From contig MU266723.1 in the NCBI GenBank assembly GCA_021014945.1, forward strand, positions 1-18,904: DNA of 18,904 nt. The letters are read 5' to 3'. The stretch is from Leucogyrophana mollusca. Lineage: Eukaryota > Basidiomycota > Agaricomycetes > Boletales. Shown here piece after piece: positions 1 to 9,490 of this stretch; the first letter of the stretch is position 1, and the number at the start of each line of letters is the position of its first letter. Under the pieces are notes generated by a model. It was not told the DNA's origin, made no database searches, and was given only the letters and a program-made list of their open reading frames with translations. The translations under genes and the position numbers were made by a program.

Positions 1-335
1 TATCGAATGCGATAGGGGGAGGGAAGTCGAGTCCAGGACATGAGGACGGCAAGGAGGAATGGGGTATCCGGCGCGCATTGTCCGTAGTCAGCTTTGCTAG
101 GCGTCAACTCTAAAATTGCCCAATCTTTCTCCAAACATGCAACTCCAGTGACGACACCGAGAAACCAGCTTCTGGGCCTTGAGGAAATAGCCCTGATGAT
201 TAGATGGTCCCCAAATTTGATAGGGAGAGGACAGGACGTAGTGGCTGCAACCCAAGGAGACTTTGGGTTGTCCTTGTAACGGAACACGCGAATGAACGTG
301 GAATGAGCAGATTGGAGCGGTATAATGGCGGACAT
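1..335 (-). CDS. Partial protein of unknown function, N-terminal part, runs off the left edge
   Basis: Read on the minus strand from an ATG at 335-333, the frame stays open without a stop to base 1, giving 111 residues. It begins MSAIIPLQSAHSTFIRVFRY and includes PIKFGDHLIIR and CLEKDWAILEL, which read like a folded globular protein. I recognise no family. An overlapping minus-strand frame (426 to 97) is about as long, but its composition (many Cys, His and Gln, no hydrophobic pattern) is less protein-like, so I prefer this one. An intron may occur before base 1. No signal peptide or membrane segment is visible. The start is chosen as the first ATG in the open frame. The real start could lie in an upstream exon. 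Confidence 0.4.
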   Translation of the reverse strand, partial: MSAIIPLQSAHSTFIRVFRYKDNPKSPWVAATTSCPLPIKFGDHLIIRAISSRPRSWFLGVVTGVACLEKDWAILELTPSKADYGQCAPDTPFLLAVLMSWTRLPSPYRIR

Positions 336-664
336 AGCAGTGTTTGGCAAGCGTCAAGATATAATTAGCGTGGTGAATGATTGGACGGCGTCTGGTGACA
401 GGATGTGGGGAAAATGAAAGAGACACGTGAGTGCATTGTGTTCATTTTAGTCGTTGACGTCATTAATGCCGGCATGCTGTAATAACACGAATATAGCGAG
501 CGAGGATCGTTTGGATGGGGAATTAATGAATGGTGATCGTCCTGCTCTGTATTTGGAATGATAGGTTCGTCAATAATCCATGTTCTCGCTACCAAACACT
601 TTTGGTGCGTGACAACAGTAGAGTTTGCTAATAAACACTATTGACTTGGAAACACCCAGTAGGG
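336..664. other. Intergenic stretch, nothing supportable
   Basis: These 329 bases lie between the start of the left-edge gene and the 3' end of the BTB-like gene, both on the minus strand. They should hold the promoter of the former and the 3' untranslated region of the latter. I see no clear TATA box, repeat or RNA gene. The short open frames have no protein-like pattern. Confidence 0.4.
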
Positions 665-1182
665 CTACTGATGCTGATGAGTCACCATCGCTGGAATAGC
701 CATCAGCAAATCCAACTCTGCCCAGAGAGACTCCCTTGTCTTCCCCCACGCTTCCCTCCACATCGCGACACAGGGTGAACACCACCCCTCCTGCCTGTCC
801 CACTCAATGTCCATCAAAGCCTGCAAGCCGCAAATTGTATCCAGCCTGAATCTTTCCACCAAACCCGCCTGAATTACCCTACGGTCCCAAGCCATGGATC
901 TCAAATGACCCGCTTCAACACAGACGGCACGTTGCATTGCCTTCCGAGGATAACCGTTTCGACAGTGAAAGGGTTGACTTTCAGCGTGAGGTTGCTGAGG
1001 TCAGAAGACCATTGTCGTTCGAGGTAGTCGATGGCAGATGCACGATAGCTTGTGAAGCGGGCCACTTGAGTCATACCGTTACTGGTACTGATACTAGACG
1101 CCCTCAGGATGGCTGCTACCGCAGGGAACGTAAGGTTTTCAACGTTGCATTGGGAGCTGCGTAGTAAAGCACGGTATTGGAG
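665..1182 (-). pseudogene. BTB/POZ-type protein, C-terminal half, frame-broken or unusually spliced
   Basis: Two minus-strand frames together resemble the back half of the large Agaricomycete BTB/POZ protein family (protein-protein interaction domain). The first frame (1182 to 904) carries VENLTFPAVAAILRASS, then AIDYLERQW, then LGRQCNVPSVLKRVI. This is the usual order of an aliphatic helix, a LERxWP-like motif and an 'xxCNVPSVL' motif. It stops at TGA 903-901. The second frame (937 to 665, stop included) carries DTICGLQALMDIEW, GWCSPCVAMW and a final RESLWAELD, matching the usual C-terminal Cys-containing tail. The frames can be joined by a 41 bp GT..AG segment (869-909), which is short for an intron and skips a region normally present. 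A frameshift is therefore as likely. The N-terminal BTB core is not clear. Candidate upstream pieces lie at 1302-1504, ending at a GTATGT donor at 1301, and near 1525-1625 (LFTTPTSEPLAQSQVVELT). The family call rests on remembered pattern, not alignment. Confidence 0.45.
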
Positions 1183-1800
1183 TCAATACTATTATCTTCA
1201 GGTCACGGTTAGGCCGCTCAAGAGAGTGAATCGGACTCAAATCGAAATCAAACGGAAACTTGAATTACTACTACTATGATAACCGGAACATGGCGACATA
1301 CCTCAACCCGTCGGAAATGTTGTGCAACTGCCACTGGAGAACTTGCGACTCAAAGTTGACGATCGAACCCGGATCGTCCGCTTGAACTTGACGAGTCGGA
1401 CTCGTCGTCGCCGCGGTATTGTGATTGTTCGGATAGTGGGTGTTATCAGAAGAATTCCGAACCCATGTCCGAATCTGACGCGTCATGATAGTGATTACTA
1501 TCAAGGCATGAGGATATTACTTCGGAGTCTCAGGCAATGACTCTCACGGTAGTGCTGCGGCTTAGTAAGCTCCACGACTTGACTTTGTGCCAGCGGTTCA
1601 CTGGTCGGAGTCGTAAACAATCCCAGCCTGAGGCGGCCTTGCTGAAGTCCGACCTTGACTCGTTACTTATACCGTCGTGGTGCGTAGTATCATGGTATCG
1701 CTGTGGGAGCCTGCAAAGGCTACAGATGGCAACTTCAACACATTTTGCCATGCTCCTGGATTGTCGCCGCTTTGAGTGAAACCGGTGATCCTTTCAAACC
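1183..1800 (-). other. Possible remnants of upstream exons of the BTB-like gene
   Basis: Minus-strand frames here include DDPGSIVNFESQVLQWQL ending at a good donor (GTATGT, first base 1301), and a piece near 1525-1625 resembling the loop after the BTB core (LFTTPTSEPLAQS). No single consistent splice path joins them to the downstream frame, because an in-frame TGA at 1185-1183 blocks the obvious acceptor. An acceptor ending at base 1157 is an alternative. I treat this stretch as degenerate or mis-modelled exon sequence. Confidence 0.25.
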
Positions 1801-2689
1801 AGAGGTGTTAGGCGAATAAGGCTCCAATGAGCACATTTCAATGACATAGCGCGGTATTTCAAGGTTAGCTCACCCTCTACACCATTCGTGCGCGTACACT
1901 GGGGCTCATGCTGTCGACTAGGAATGGGCAAGATTCCGAGCTTTGTTCCCGCAGAGAATACGTCAATGAGAAAGTGAGATCTGGCGAGTTCAAGGCCCAG
2001 GAGCCTGCAGATAAAGGGATGCGGGCAGGAATCGAGCGGTGTGACGAACGACTGCGCTTTACTAGTACGTTCAAGTTTTACTTCCTTATACTCCCATCAC
2101 ACTGACGCATGCGATCAGGCGTGCCAGTTTCTGTGTGCACCCCCACGAGCTCTACGCGGCGGGAATATTTTTCTGCAAAATCCCCCGCGCACTATGAGTC
2201 TTCACCCCTACTCTCAGCATGCTAATCACCCTTGATCTTCGCCTCCCACCAAGGCCCCTCAAGCCCGATATTTGGCCCAGTCGTCCCTGATTGTGCGCCG
2301 TACACCAACGAATCACCGCCCCTCCGGTGGTAGTCCTGGGTCCTGAGTTCCTTGTCAGAACGCTACCCAGCCCCGCCTTCGCCGCCCATCCTCCTGTCAC
2401 GGGCCATGTCTCCGCCGCCCGAGCTCCTGTCTACCCCTACGCCATCCCATCCCGGGGAGTCCTCTCAGCACCCTCATCCAGACCAGGCACTCCTTTCTCC
2501 TCGTTCTCGATATATGGCCCCGGCTCCCACAATGCCCCTCCGAGCACATCATCTTCGATGTGCTGGCATCAGTTGAAATGCCTCACGTTTTTGTCTATCC
2601 CTTTTTTCCGCCGGTCGTTGTCTTCCAGAGCATCCAGCTTCCCCCCTCTAATGCGATAGCTATGTCTACGCCACCTACGCTATCACCGG
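1801..2689. other. Non-coding stretch with a proline/serine-rich open frame
   Basis: There is no recognisable gene. A plus-strand frame at 2352-2576 is rich in Pro and Ser (SPPPELLSTPTPSHP), as is typical of pyrimidine-rich fungal promoter DNA read as protein. A second plus-strand frame reads MSTPPTLSPGPKRFRAES from 2661, which could be the N terminus of a lost gene, but no downstream exon follows. No RNA gene was seen. Confidence 0.3.
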
Positions 2690-2960
2690 GCCCAAAGCGT
2701 TTCCGCGCAGAGTCTCGCCAAGGCTAATTCTTATATCGGCCGCTGGAGTTGAGTGCGTCGACCAGACTCCAAGGTTGGAGGTTGTTTGCAAGGCCCATCA
2801 GACATCAGCGCCGATTATATTGTCAGCTGGCACTGCGTGCGCCGACCAGGCCTTCAAGATTGCCGGGCCACGATAATGTCAAGAAGCACTCACCATGAGT
2901 TATATCCCTCAAGCGTTTCTGCGCAGAGTAGTCAAGGCAAGTTATTACCCTAATAAAAGT
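2690..2960 (+). repeat. Diverged duplicated segment (direct repeats)
   Basis: Two blocks occur twice in the same orientation. AAGCGTTTCCGCGCAGAGTC (starting at about 2696) matches AAGCGTTTCTGCGCAGAGTA (starting at about 2913), and the similarity continues through CAAGG and a T-rich end. GTGCGTCGACCAGACTCCAA (about 2754) matches GTGCGCCGACCAGGCCTTCA (about 2837). The first pair is about 217 bp apart and the second about 83 bp apart, so the arrangement is nested rather than a simple tandem. This could be a local duplication or part of an old element. Confidence 0.4.
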
Positions 2961-2993
2961 TCTAATCGTATCTTACCGGGTACTCCGGGCTCG

Positions 2994-3015
2994 GCGCAGA
3001 AGACGTCCTCTGCGC
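2994..3015. repeat. Short inverted repeat (hairpin)
   Basis: GCGCAGA at 2994-3000 is exactly complementary to TCTGCGC at 3009-3015 across an 8-base spacer. It shares the GCGCAGA core with the direct repeats just upstream. No T-run follows, so it is not a convincing terminator. Confidence 0.35.
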
Positions 3016-3824
3016 TCAGCTTTAGGGCTTCCGTCGCTGTTGAAATCTAGCTCAAGGAGAATTTACATAGTCACAAAGGCAACTCGAATCAAAGTTGGAG
3101 ACACGGAAGAGGGCTCGCGGCCAAGGGAGATGGACAAGGAGGAGGCTGGGATGTGTCAGCCTAGTAGTTACATGGAAGTGCAGGGTACGACTCAATACAA
3201 ATGCATCATAGTGTAGGTGTAGCAAAAATTATGATGGCTACTCAGAGTACAATAATATATTCAGGTGTTGAGCAAAGCCGCCTTTCGCAGCACTGATATT
3301 AGTTTTGCACATCTGTCATGCACTCACCTTCAATGAAAGGGCCCAATGGTCATACCACTTCCACTCTGTCACAATTTCCTGATGGGTCGCCGTCGCCGCA
3401 GGGCTGCCACTGCCACTGCTTGTGTCAAAATGCTTATATTTGAGTAACTCAATCTACCATCTGTGTAGTTGGATGACCTGCATTAGCCAGTCTGAAATAT
3501 AAGGTATGATCTGACCATCTTCCACCACCCTGGCAGCCAACCCGGCACATTAATATCGACCTGATACTTGATGACCATCTGTTTGCATCCTTGTCGCTGT
3601 ATCGAAATACCTTATCATTTTCTGTCGTTCTGGAACCCAGGTTAACATTTAGACATCTTCCTGGTTCACACTGTTAATTGCTGAGAGGTGCACTATCATC
3701 ATGGGAATTTCGGGTAAGGAGCCCACAATTATGCTATGGAGATGACAGTGGAAGAGCTTTGGATACAAGTATGATATTTGACGACAAAGCATCTACACTT
3801 TTGTGGTTGTATTGCCTACACCAG
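3016..3824. other. Downstream flank of the transposase-like gene, with a weak coding-like stretch
   Basis: No confident gene. On the minus strand a two-exon reading is possible. ATG 3578-3576 to 3516 gives VDINVPGWLPGWWKM. A 62 bp GT..AG segment (3515-3454) has a CTAAT branch-like motif. 3453 to 3328 then gives HQEIVTEWKWYDHWALSLK before a strong GTGAGT donor at 3327. Other frames in the same place also look protein-like, so the true frame is undecided. It could be a decayed exon of the neighbouring mobile-element-like gene or an unrelated fragment. No terminal inverted repeat was identified. Confidence 0.25.
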
Positions 3825-6800
3825 TCAGCCTGACGCCCGCCTTATTGGGGGTGATAAGTATTTATAATTGTTGACCACTATCCAGCTTTGTGATAAACAC
3901 TTGTCAACTCTGCCTGGAAGTGCCAGGTCCTCCCCAATTTCCTGATGGACGTGGGCACTGCTACTCGGAGCTGGCTGTTTGTACTTTGCGAACACCGGAA
4001 TCATCTTCTCCACCGGAATCCCTAGTTTTCGCTGTTCCTCCGCTGTGATCTCCGTGCTGATCCACACGTCGAGTGGGAGAGGTAAGCCATCAATGTTACC
4101 TGGATAAGCATATTCGTTGTGCACATCTTTAAGGTGCTCAATCATATTGTACCACCAGATAGCAGGCTGAGTATCAGTCTTCTTTGCTGGTTTTCGGCAA
4201 AGACCACATGCGACGGGCACATTGCATGACGGTCGAGCATCAGAACCTGCATTTGCACATCCATATCGGAATGGGTGCTGATAGACACAGTTCGTACTGA
4301 TTGTCATCGAGCGCGAAAGGATCTTGATGGAGACAGCACATTCAGGGCGTCCAGACCGGCCACAAAATCCGCATGGGGACTCTGTCAATTTGCCAACCTG
4401 TAATTTGACCTGTTAGCTCAGTCCTTGTCGATCAGGCCAGGCATTGTTACCTCTTCAAGCAGCGGAGCGGCTTCGTCGACCTTGCAAAGTGCTCGAAGGA
4501 TATGTCCCCCCACATGGGAGCGCATGTCTTCAGTGGGCTTTCTGCACAGTCCACATGAGATAACAGTGGTGTCCCGTTTAGCAAGCTGCGAACAACTGTC
4601 ATCACACAGAAGGCCAGGTATGCCTAAGCAACGTTCAGAGCTGTGTACGTCAAATCAGTTTAAGCAAGTACTTTACCGCTGTCAGAAAGATACAGAAATG
4701 AACTTTGCACAGCGCCAGTGACGGAAGTCAACTTTAGTAGATGGATCTTGTTTTCAACAATTCTGTCCCATAATGACTGTATTGCCACACAAAGTGGCTC
4801 ATGTCCTATCTCCCACGTCTGGCCTCGAGAGCAAGTTTGGCCGGAATAGTCGGCACCCACCATATTTGCTGCCACAACCACTGTGGGACTGACCAATTCG
4901 GTGAGGTGACCAGGGACTGAGACAACAACAACCTTGTCTGTCTTGACAGTGGTTCCAGGGACTGTCGAAGACACTTTCACGTAATCACCATTCCATACCC
5001 AGGGCGACTTGGCCATTTGCAAGGCATCGACAGATCCATCTGGCTCGGGGGTGCTTTTGCCTGGTACGAGAGCAATAATCTGTCCGGTAACTTTGACATT
5101 GCCCTTTGAGGACATCATAGTGGGGATCTTGGTACATGGTCGGGATATGCTGTTTTCCATGATCATGGTGGCTCATATGAGAGCGAGGCTGAGAGTTCGA
5201 TCAGTTCTCAGCAAAGTAAGGAAGGGGTCACCAATGATAAACACATCCCCGCCTGTTAGATCGCCGCAAGTAATGTCGACTTTGCTATTGACTTTGGTGA
5301 AACCACGGACCCGCTCAAGCTGGTTAAGAGACTTGCTCTGAAAGTCATAGTTGATGATAAGGCGACAGACTGATTGTTTGTGAATCCAACGACCTTTGTA
5401 CAGCAGGAAGTCGTCAGGATGGACACCAGATCCTGCAGGCAAAGGTGGGGCACTGTCGGAGAGTGGATTAGTGTTGTTGAGAGGGGGCGGGGGGACATCA
5501 GTTGGCGAGTATTCAGCTAGAGCCTCTTCAAACGTCAATGGGTCTTCATCGTCTGCGTCATCTGTTTCGGGACGTGTGGGTGGCGTTGGGGAATAGTTAC
5601 TCAGGGGTGAGTCCATATCACGGTCAGGATCCTGCCCAGCGCACTCCGGGTCATTGGTGGCAGCAACTGGCCTAGCAGGGACAGAGCTACGGTCCTCATC
5701 CTCACCATCTGACAGCACCCCGGGGTAGTAGTCATGGCCAAATGGACAATGCATGTCTATTCCGGACTGCTTGAAGATCGAGTCAAATGAATAAGCATCG
5801 GGTGGCAGGCAGGCGTCTTGCAGAACTCCAATGGCTCCATCGTGGCCAGAACACCACGCAGAAGGCAAGTCACAGCGCCCTGCAACGAGATCACCCTTCC
5901 GGTCTTTTCTTTTGATATGGTCGACACCTTCCGCCCGATTCAGATTGAGACGTCGATGGCCGGAATCACGGTCGGGATTGCGCATAAAGGCGGCATCGAT
6001 GTCAGTGGCGGCATTTAACCGATCAATGGCTTGTTGGTAGTTCATCGCTGAATTATGGCCACCAATCATGCGAAGACGAGCAAAGAGCAACTCGAGGGAA
6101 TCATCTCCAAGGTTGCCAAGAAAGAAGTGTGCACGAGGGTTGAGCTTTTGTTGCTTAGCAATACAGAACATCGCATTTTTTATCATTGTTTGCGTGTCGC
6201 CGTATAACTGCGAGGACATGAAAGCGTGACGGTGCAGGCGGAAAAACGAAAATGCCATGTGACTTGCTTTACTGAGGAACTGGACTTGTTTGGTGAGGGA
6301 GAGTGAAATGTCGATGAAGGGTCGTAGGAGTGCTTCCAACAGAGCAGCGAGGCTCTTGATTGCAGCTATATCTGCAGCGGCCCCGACATCACCGTTGTTC
6401 GTCGAAGCTGAACCATCCAACTCGCCAAGGCATATGATGGCGTTCATGAGTTCCACCGCACAAGGAATGTCCTGGGGATCATCTGGATACAGCAGTTTCT
6501 GGGCACTGGTGTCATCGGATCCTGGAAGCAATGACAGATGATGACGAAGCATGTTGGAATTGATAATTCGCCCATTGTCCAGCGTAATTCCTCCAGGAGA
6601 CCGTATCAGCGTGCACACACCTACGCACATCGTCAACAATGGCCACGACAGCACAAATTATACGTACGTTTGAATATATGCTTGAAATCAAAATCAAGTG
6701 TAACTTCATCGTGACCCGTGTACAGATTGAGCCCAGGCATATTCCCAAGGCAGCCATACAACTGTGATGTCCGCGGCAGCTCTGTCTTGACAAATACTTT

Positions 6801-8842
6801 GTAACCAGCTGCCCGTCGTGTGGCATCACCATCAGTAGCAAAGGACCAGAGGGGCCCAACCTTAGCAGAAGCTTCGGTGTGGTTCCAACAATTGATGGCA
6901 AGGCCAAATATCATCTCCATATCTGATGCGTCCTCCGTTTTACATGTAGGTGCAGCAAGGATGGGATAGGTGCCGTCTTCGTTAAAGCACGACACTGCAA
7001 TAACACTCATCTCCTTGCCGAGATGGACTTCACCGGCCTTGAGTTTCTCTGCAATTGTCACCGCTGACTCACATGAGTGCAAAACCGGATCTATGCAAGA
7101 GGAGTGCTTCCAACAAAGACCCCCAATGCAATTGGACTTTCGAAAATGCACTGCCATTTCTTCTAACGCAACTTCATCCATCTTGAAACTGACACCGTAG
7201 ATAGTGTCGCGGCCAGCCCTGGTGCGTGGTTCAATCACAACGTTGGTAATATTGTGGATGATCTGATCGGCTGAAATGGTGCTGACAGTGGGCATGATAT
7301 TGGTGAAGTCGAGATGATTGCGAAGGGCGCGGAGTGATGGTAAACCGAGTTTGTGATTCATCGCATAGAGCAGATTATGGCCACCGAGCCGATAGACGAG
7401 AAGCGCGAGATCAAAATCATCAGCGCCGAAACCTCGGGGGTGGTATATGCCTTCAATGGCGGCTTCGATCGTGTTGATAATAGCGCGTATGCTGGCGCCG
7501 TTGCGCATAGCCATGGCAGCGGTGTGGTATAGACGAGGCACATTGTGATCGATGATGCACTGGAGCAGCCGCTGGTGGTCAGTGAGTTTAAAGATCGCAT
7601 TTGTGACCTTTCGTCCTAGGTTTAATACCTATAAAACATGAGTAATGTGTAATATATATACATATATATTTACATACCTCAAGTCAGAGAGTGTTGATCG
7701 TCTCCTTCGAAACATCAAGGAGTTCCCATAGCTGATACGGTGTCAGCATATAATGCTTGGTGTGCGGTTTTGCGAATGTCGCTATCTCAGCAAGTTCTGC
7801 AATACGAGGGATGACCAGAGTACACTGGTCGCACTGCTGCTCCCTGAATGCGACCATTCCAGTACAGTGCTTGGAGCGTGCACGTACATCGACATCTGTC
7901 ATGAGGACGTGGAATGGCAAAGAGTCGGGGCCATCTTGAGGTCGCGACCATGGGAAGTTGTCCTGGAATGGCCCATGTTGGACATCCCAGTCCAGAAGGA
8001 CACCTATACAGTGACAAGAGTTCAACCTGTCGTGTGCCCGTAAAGGCGTTGGGGCGCAAATGTGCAAGATGTGATTGTTAGCACTGGAGAGATCACGACA
8101 ATAAGTTTATAATGAGCTAACCCCAACGAGAAATTATGACAACGTACTGCATCGGCGTATCTGGTTGACTCTGTGCACTCGGGATCACATTTTCGCGGTT
8201 TGCTGGGCGCGACAAAGGAGTTGGCGTTGACGCAGTCCACAAGGAGGCATGAGCTGGAGTTGTAGTGGCCAGTGCAATATTCGAGTGGGAACGAACAGGA
8301 TGGAGGGCTTCACGAGGCGCCTGAGACCTTGAGCGTTGAGCTCTGAAACACTTCTGACTGCTGCGGTGATTTACAAGCGCCACGAAATGTCCTTGAACCA
8401 CAAAGGCATCAGGGACTGCGTGTCCGATGCTCGTCCTGACCCATTGTTTGCACGAAGGACACTCCAACTCCCATATAAGCTCACCTGGCCGAAGGCGCTT
8501 ACCAAAATGTCCACCCTGATGGAGCTTCATGAGCGAGTCCTGGGAATTAGAGTCAAGCAGCGCCTCTGTGGATAGCGGGGACTCGGAGCATGGTGAGGAT
8601 GTCGTAGAGTTTGAAAGGACTGATGTGAACGGCTTAGTGGGTATATGTGTTGCTGAGATGGGGGTGGAGAGTTCGGGTACAGGTGTGCAGGTGGTGGGGT
8701 TGGTGGGGGAATAGAAGATACGGAAGCGGTAGGTGTCACTGTTGCTGGGAACGTTGGGTGATGCGAGGTTAAAAATATTCGGGCTCTCGGTGACGGAATG
8801 CCCAGCGCTCGAGTGTTGATTAAGGAATGTGTTACCGTACAT
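3825..8842 (-). pseudogene. Large transposase-like protein (P-element/THAP9-like RNase H core), six exons, two internal stops
   Basis: Exons on the minus strand are 8842-8148, 8026-7678, 7628-6668, 6620-4694, 4640-4451 and 4397-3825. Introns are 121, 49, 47, 53 and 53 bp, all GT..AG, and every phase agrees, giving 1565 codons. The N-terminal part has a Cys/His finger (CPSCKQW ... QGHFVALVNHRSSQKC). Codons 349-919 hold the core: conserved LYRLGGHNLLY-type helix region, MDEVALEE (D499), ATDGD (D614), DFDFKHIFKR followed after the splice by VCTLIRSPGG, and LELLFARLRMIGGHNS (E845). The order D, D, D-x-x-H-x-x-K, then E before an R-x-x-GG motif resembles P-element/THAP9 transposases. That assignment is my inference. 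A proline/acidic linker follows, then C-terminal Cys/His clusters (CLGIPGLLCDDSC, SCGLCRKP, PCGFCGRSG, NMIEHLKDVH). It belongs to a family of large hypothetical proteins common in Agaricomycetes. In-frame TGA codons at 7686-7684 (codon 346) and 5175-5173 (codon 1151) break it, while similarity continues past both. This copy should not make the full protein. Confidence 0.75.
7629..7677 (-). other. AT-rich intron 2 of the transposase-like gene
   Basis: A 49 bp intron with donor GTATGT and acceptor TATAG. Its middle is an AT dinucleotide-rich run (alternating TA over about 20 bases at 7648-7670). It joins phase 0 to phase 0, directly after the broken codon 346. Confidence 0.7.
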
Positions 8843-9239
8843 TAGGAAGGCTGGCCATAATGAATGACATGCACATGGAAGTGCGAAAACGAGGGGACGC
8901 TAGGGGTGGTGATTAGTGACCATACACATCAAGCCTTGCGCTGATGACAATTGATCAACGAAACACTCAACGCGACACGTTTATTGGTCACATGGTTTCC
9001 TACCAAATCCGGTTTTTTCGTGATTCAGAGACCTCGTCTTTCTATACACCAAAACTGACTATCTAAAAAAGTAGTAGACTATCAACTTGAGGGTGGTCTT
9101 CACTATCGTAAGAAAGATTCAATGAGATATGCGGCTTCTGTGCAGCTCCCAAGAAACAACATGTATCTATTGTTTCGGTGGGTTTTCGGGAGTTTCTGAA
9201 ACATGTTGCTGTCGAGGATTCTCATTCCGCATGCCTCTT
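8843..9239. other. Upstream flank of the transposase-like gene
   Basis: No gene. It should contain the promoter of the minus-strand transposase-like gene. A short inverted pair, CAACATGT (about 9158) and ACATGTTG (about 9202), surrounds a T/G-rich loop. I could not find terminal inverted repeats matching the other flank. A shared 12-mer with position 3170 is expected by chance at this length. Confidence 0.35.
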
Positions 9240-9490
9240 GAGCTACCTAATCCTAAGATATCTAAACCTTAACCTTCCTAAACCTTAACCTGCCTAATCC
9301 TTAACCTTCCTAATCCTAGCCAAAAGGGGGGATGATTATTTAGGCAATAGGGAGGTGTTTTGAGACCACTCTAGGTGTTCTGGTGAGGTTTAGTGAGCTC
9401 AAGGTTTAGGGAGGCTGAGGATTAGGGGGGTTAGTGAAGTTCTGGCAAGGTTTGGTGAGGTCAAGCTCAAGGTTTAGGATTAGGTAGCTC
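9240..9490. repeat. Telomere-motif-like inverted-repeat element
   Basis: The 17-mer GAGCTACCTAATCCTAA at 9240-9256 is the exact reverse complement of TTAGGATTAGGTAGCTC at 9474-9490. The left arm continues into CCTAA/CCTTAACC units and the right half is full of TTTAGG, TTAGGG and GGATTAGG motifs, so the whole 251 bp is an imperfect inverted repeat. The right half also contains a direct repeat: GTTCTGGTGAGGTTTAGTGAG (9377) and GTTCTGGCAAGGTTTGGTGAG (9439), each followed by CTCAAGGTTTAGG. It could be a small non-autonomous element (MITE-like) or a captured, degenerated telomere-like patch. No clear target-site duplication is visible. Confidence 0.6.
9261..9321 (+). repeat. 16 bp minisatellite, about four copies
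   Basis: Successive units are TCTAAACCTTAACCT (9261-9275), TCCTAAACCTTAACCT (9276-9291), GCCTAATCCTTAACCT (9292-9307) and the partial TCCTAATCCTAGCC (9308-9321). It lies inside the left arm of the inverted repeat. The unit resembles a corrupted CCCTAA telomeric repeat, but the period is 16, not 6. Confidence 0.7.

Noticed and set aside
2352..2659. Pro/Ser-rich plus-strand frames as a gene
   Set aside because: The composition is what CT-rich non-coding DNA gives, and there is no downstream exon or domain.
3170..8884. Shared 12-mer ACATGGAAGTGC at 3170-3181 and 8873-8884 as possible element ends or target duplication
   Set aside because: Several 12-base matches are expected by chance in 19 kb, the flanks do not continue the match, and no inverted repeats sit beside them.
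9240..9490. True internal telomere or telomere fusion
   Set aside because: The motifs are irregular (16 bp period, mixed CCTAA/CCTTAACC) and the orientation is opposite to a head-to-head fusion.
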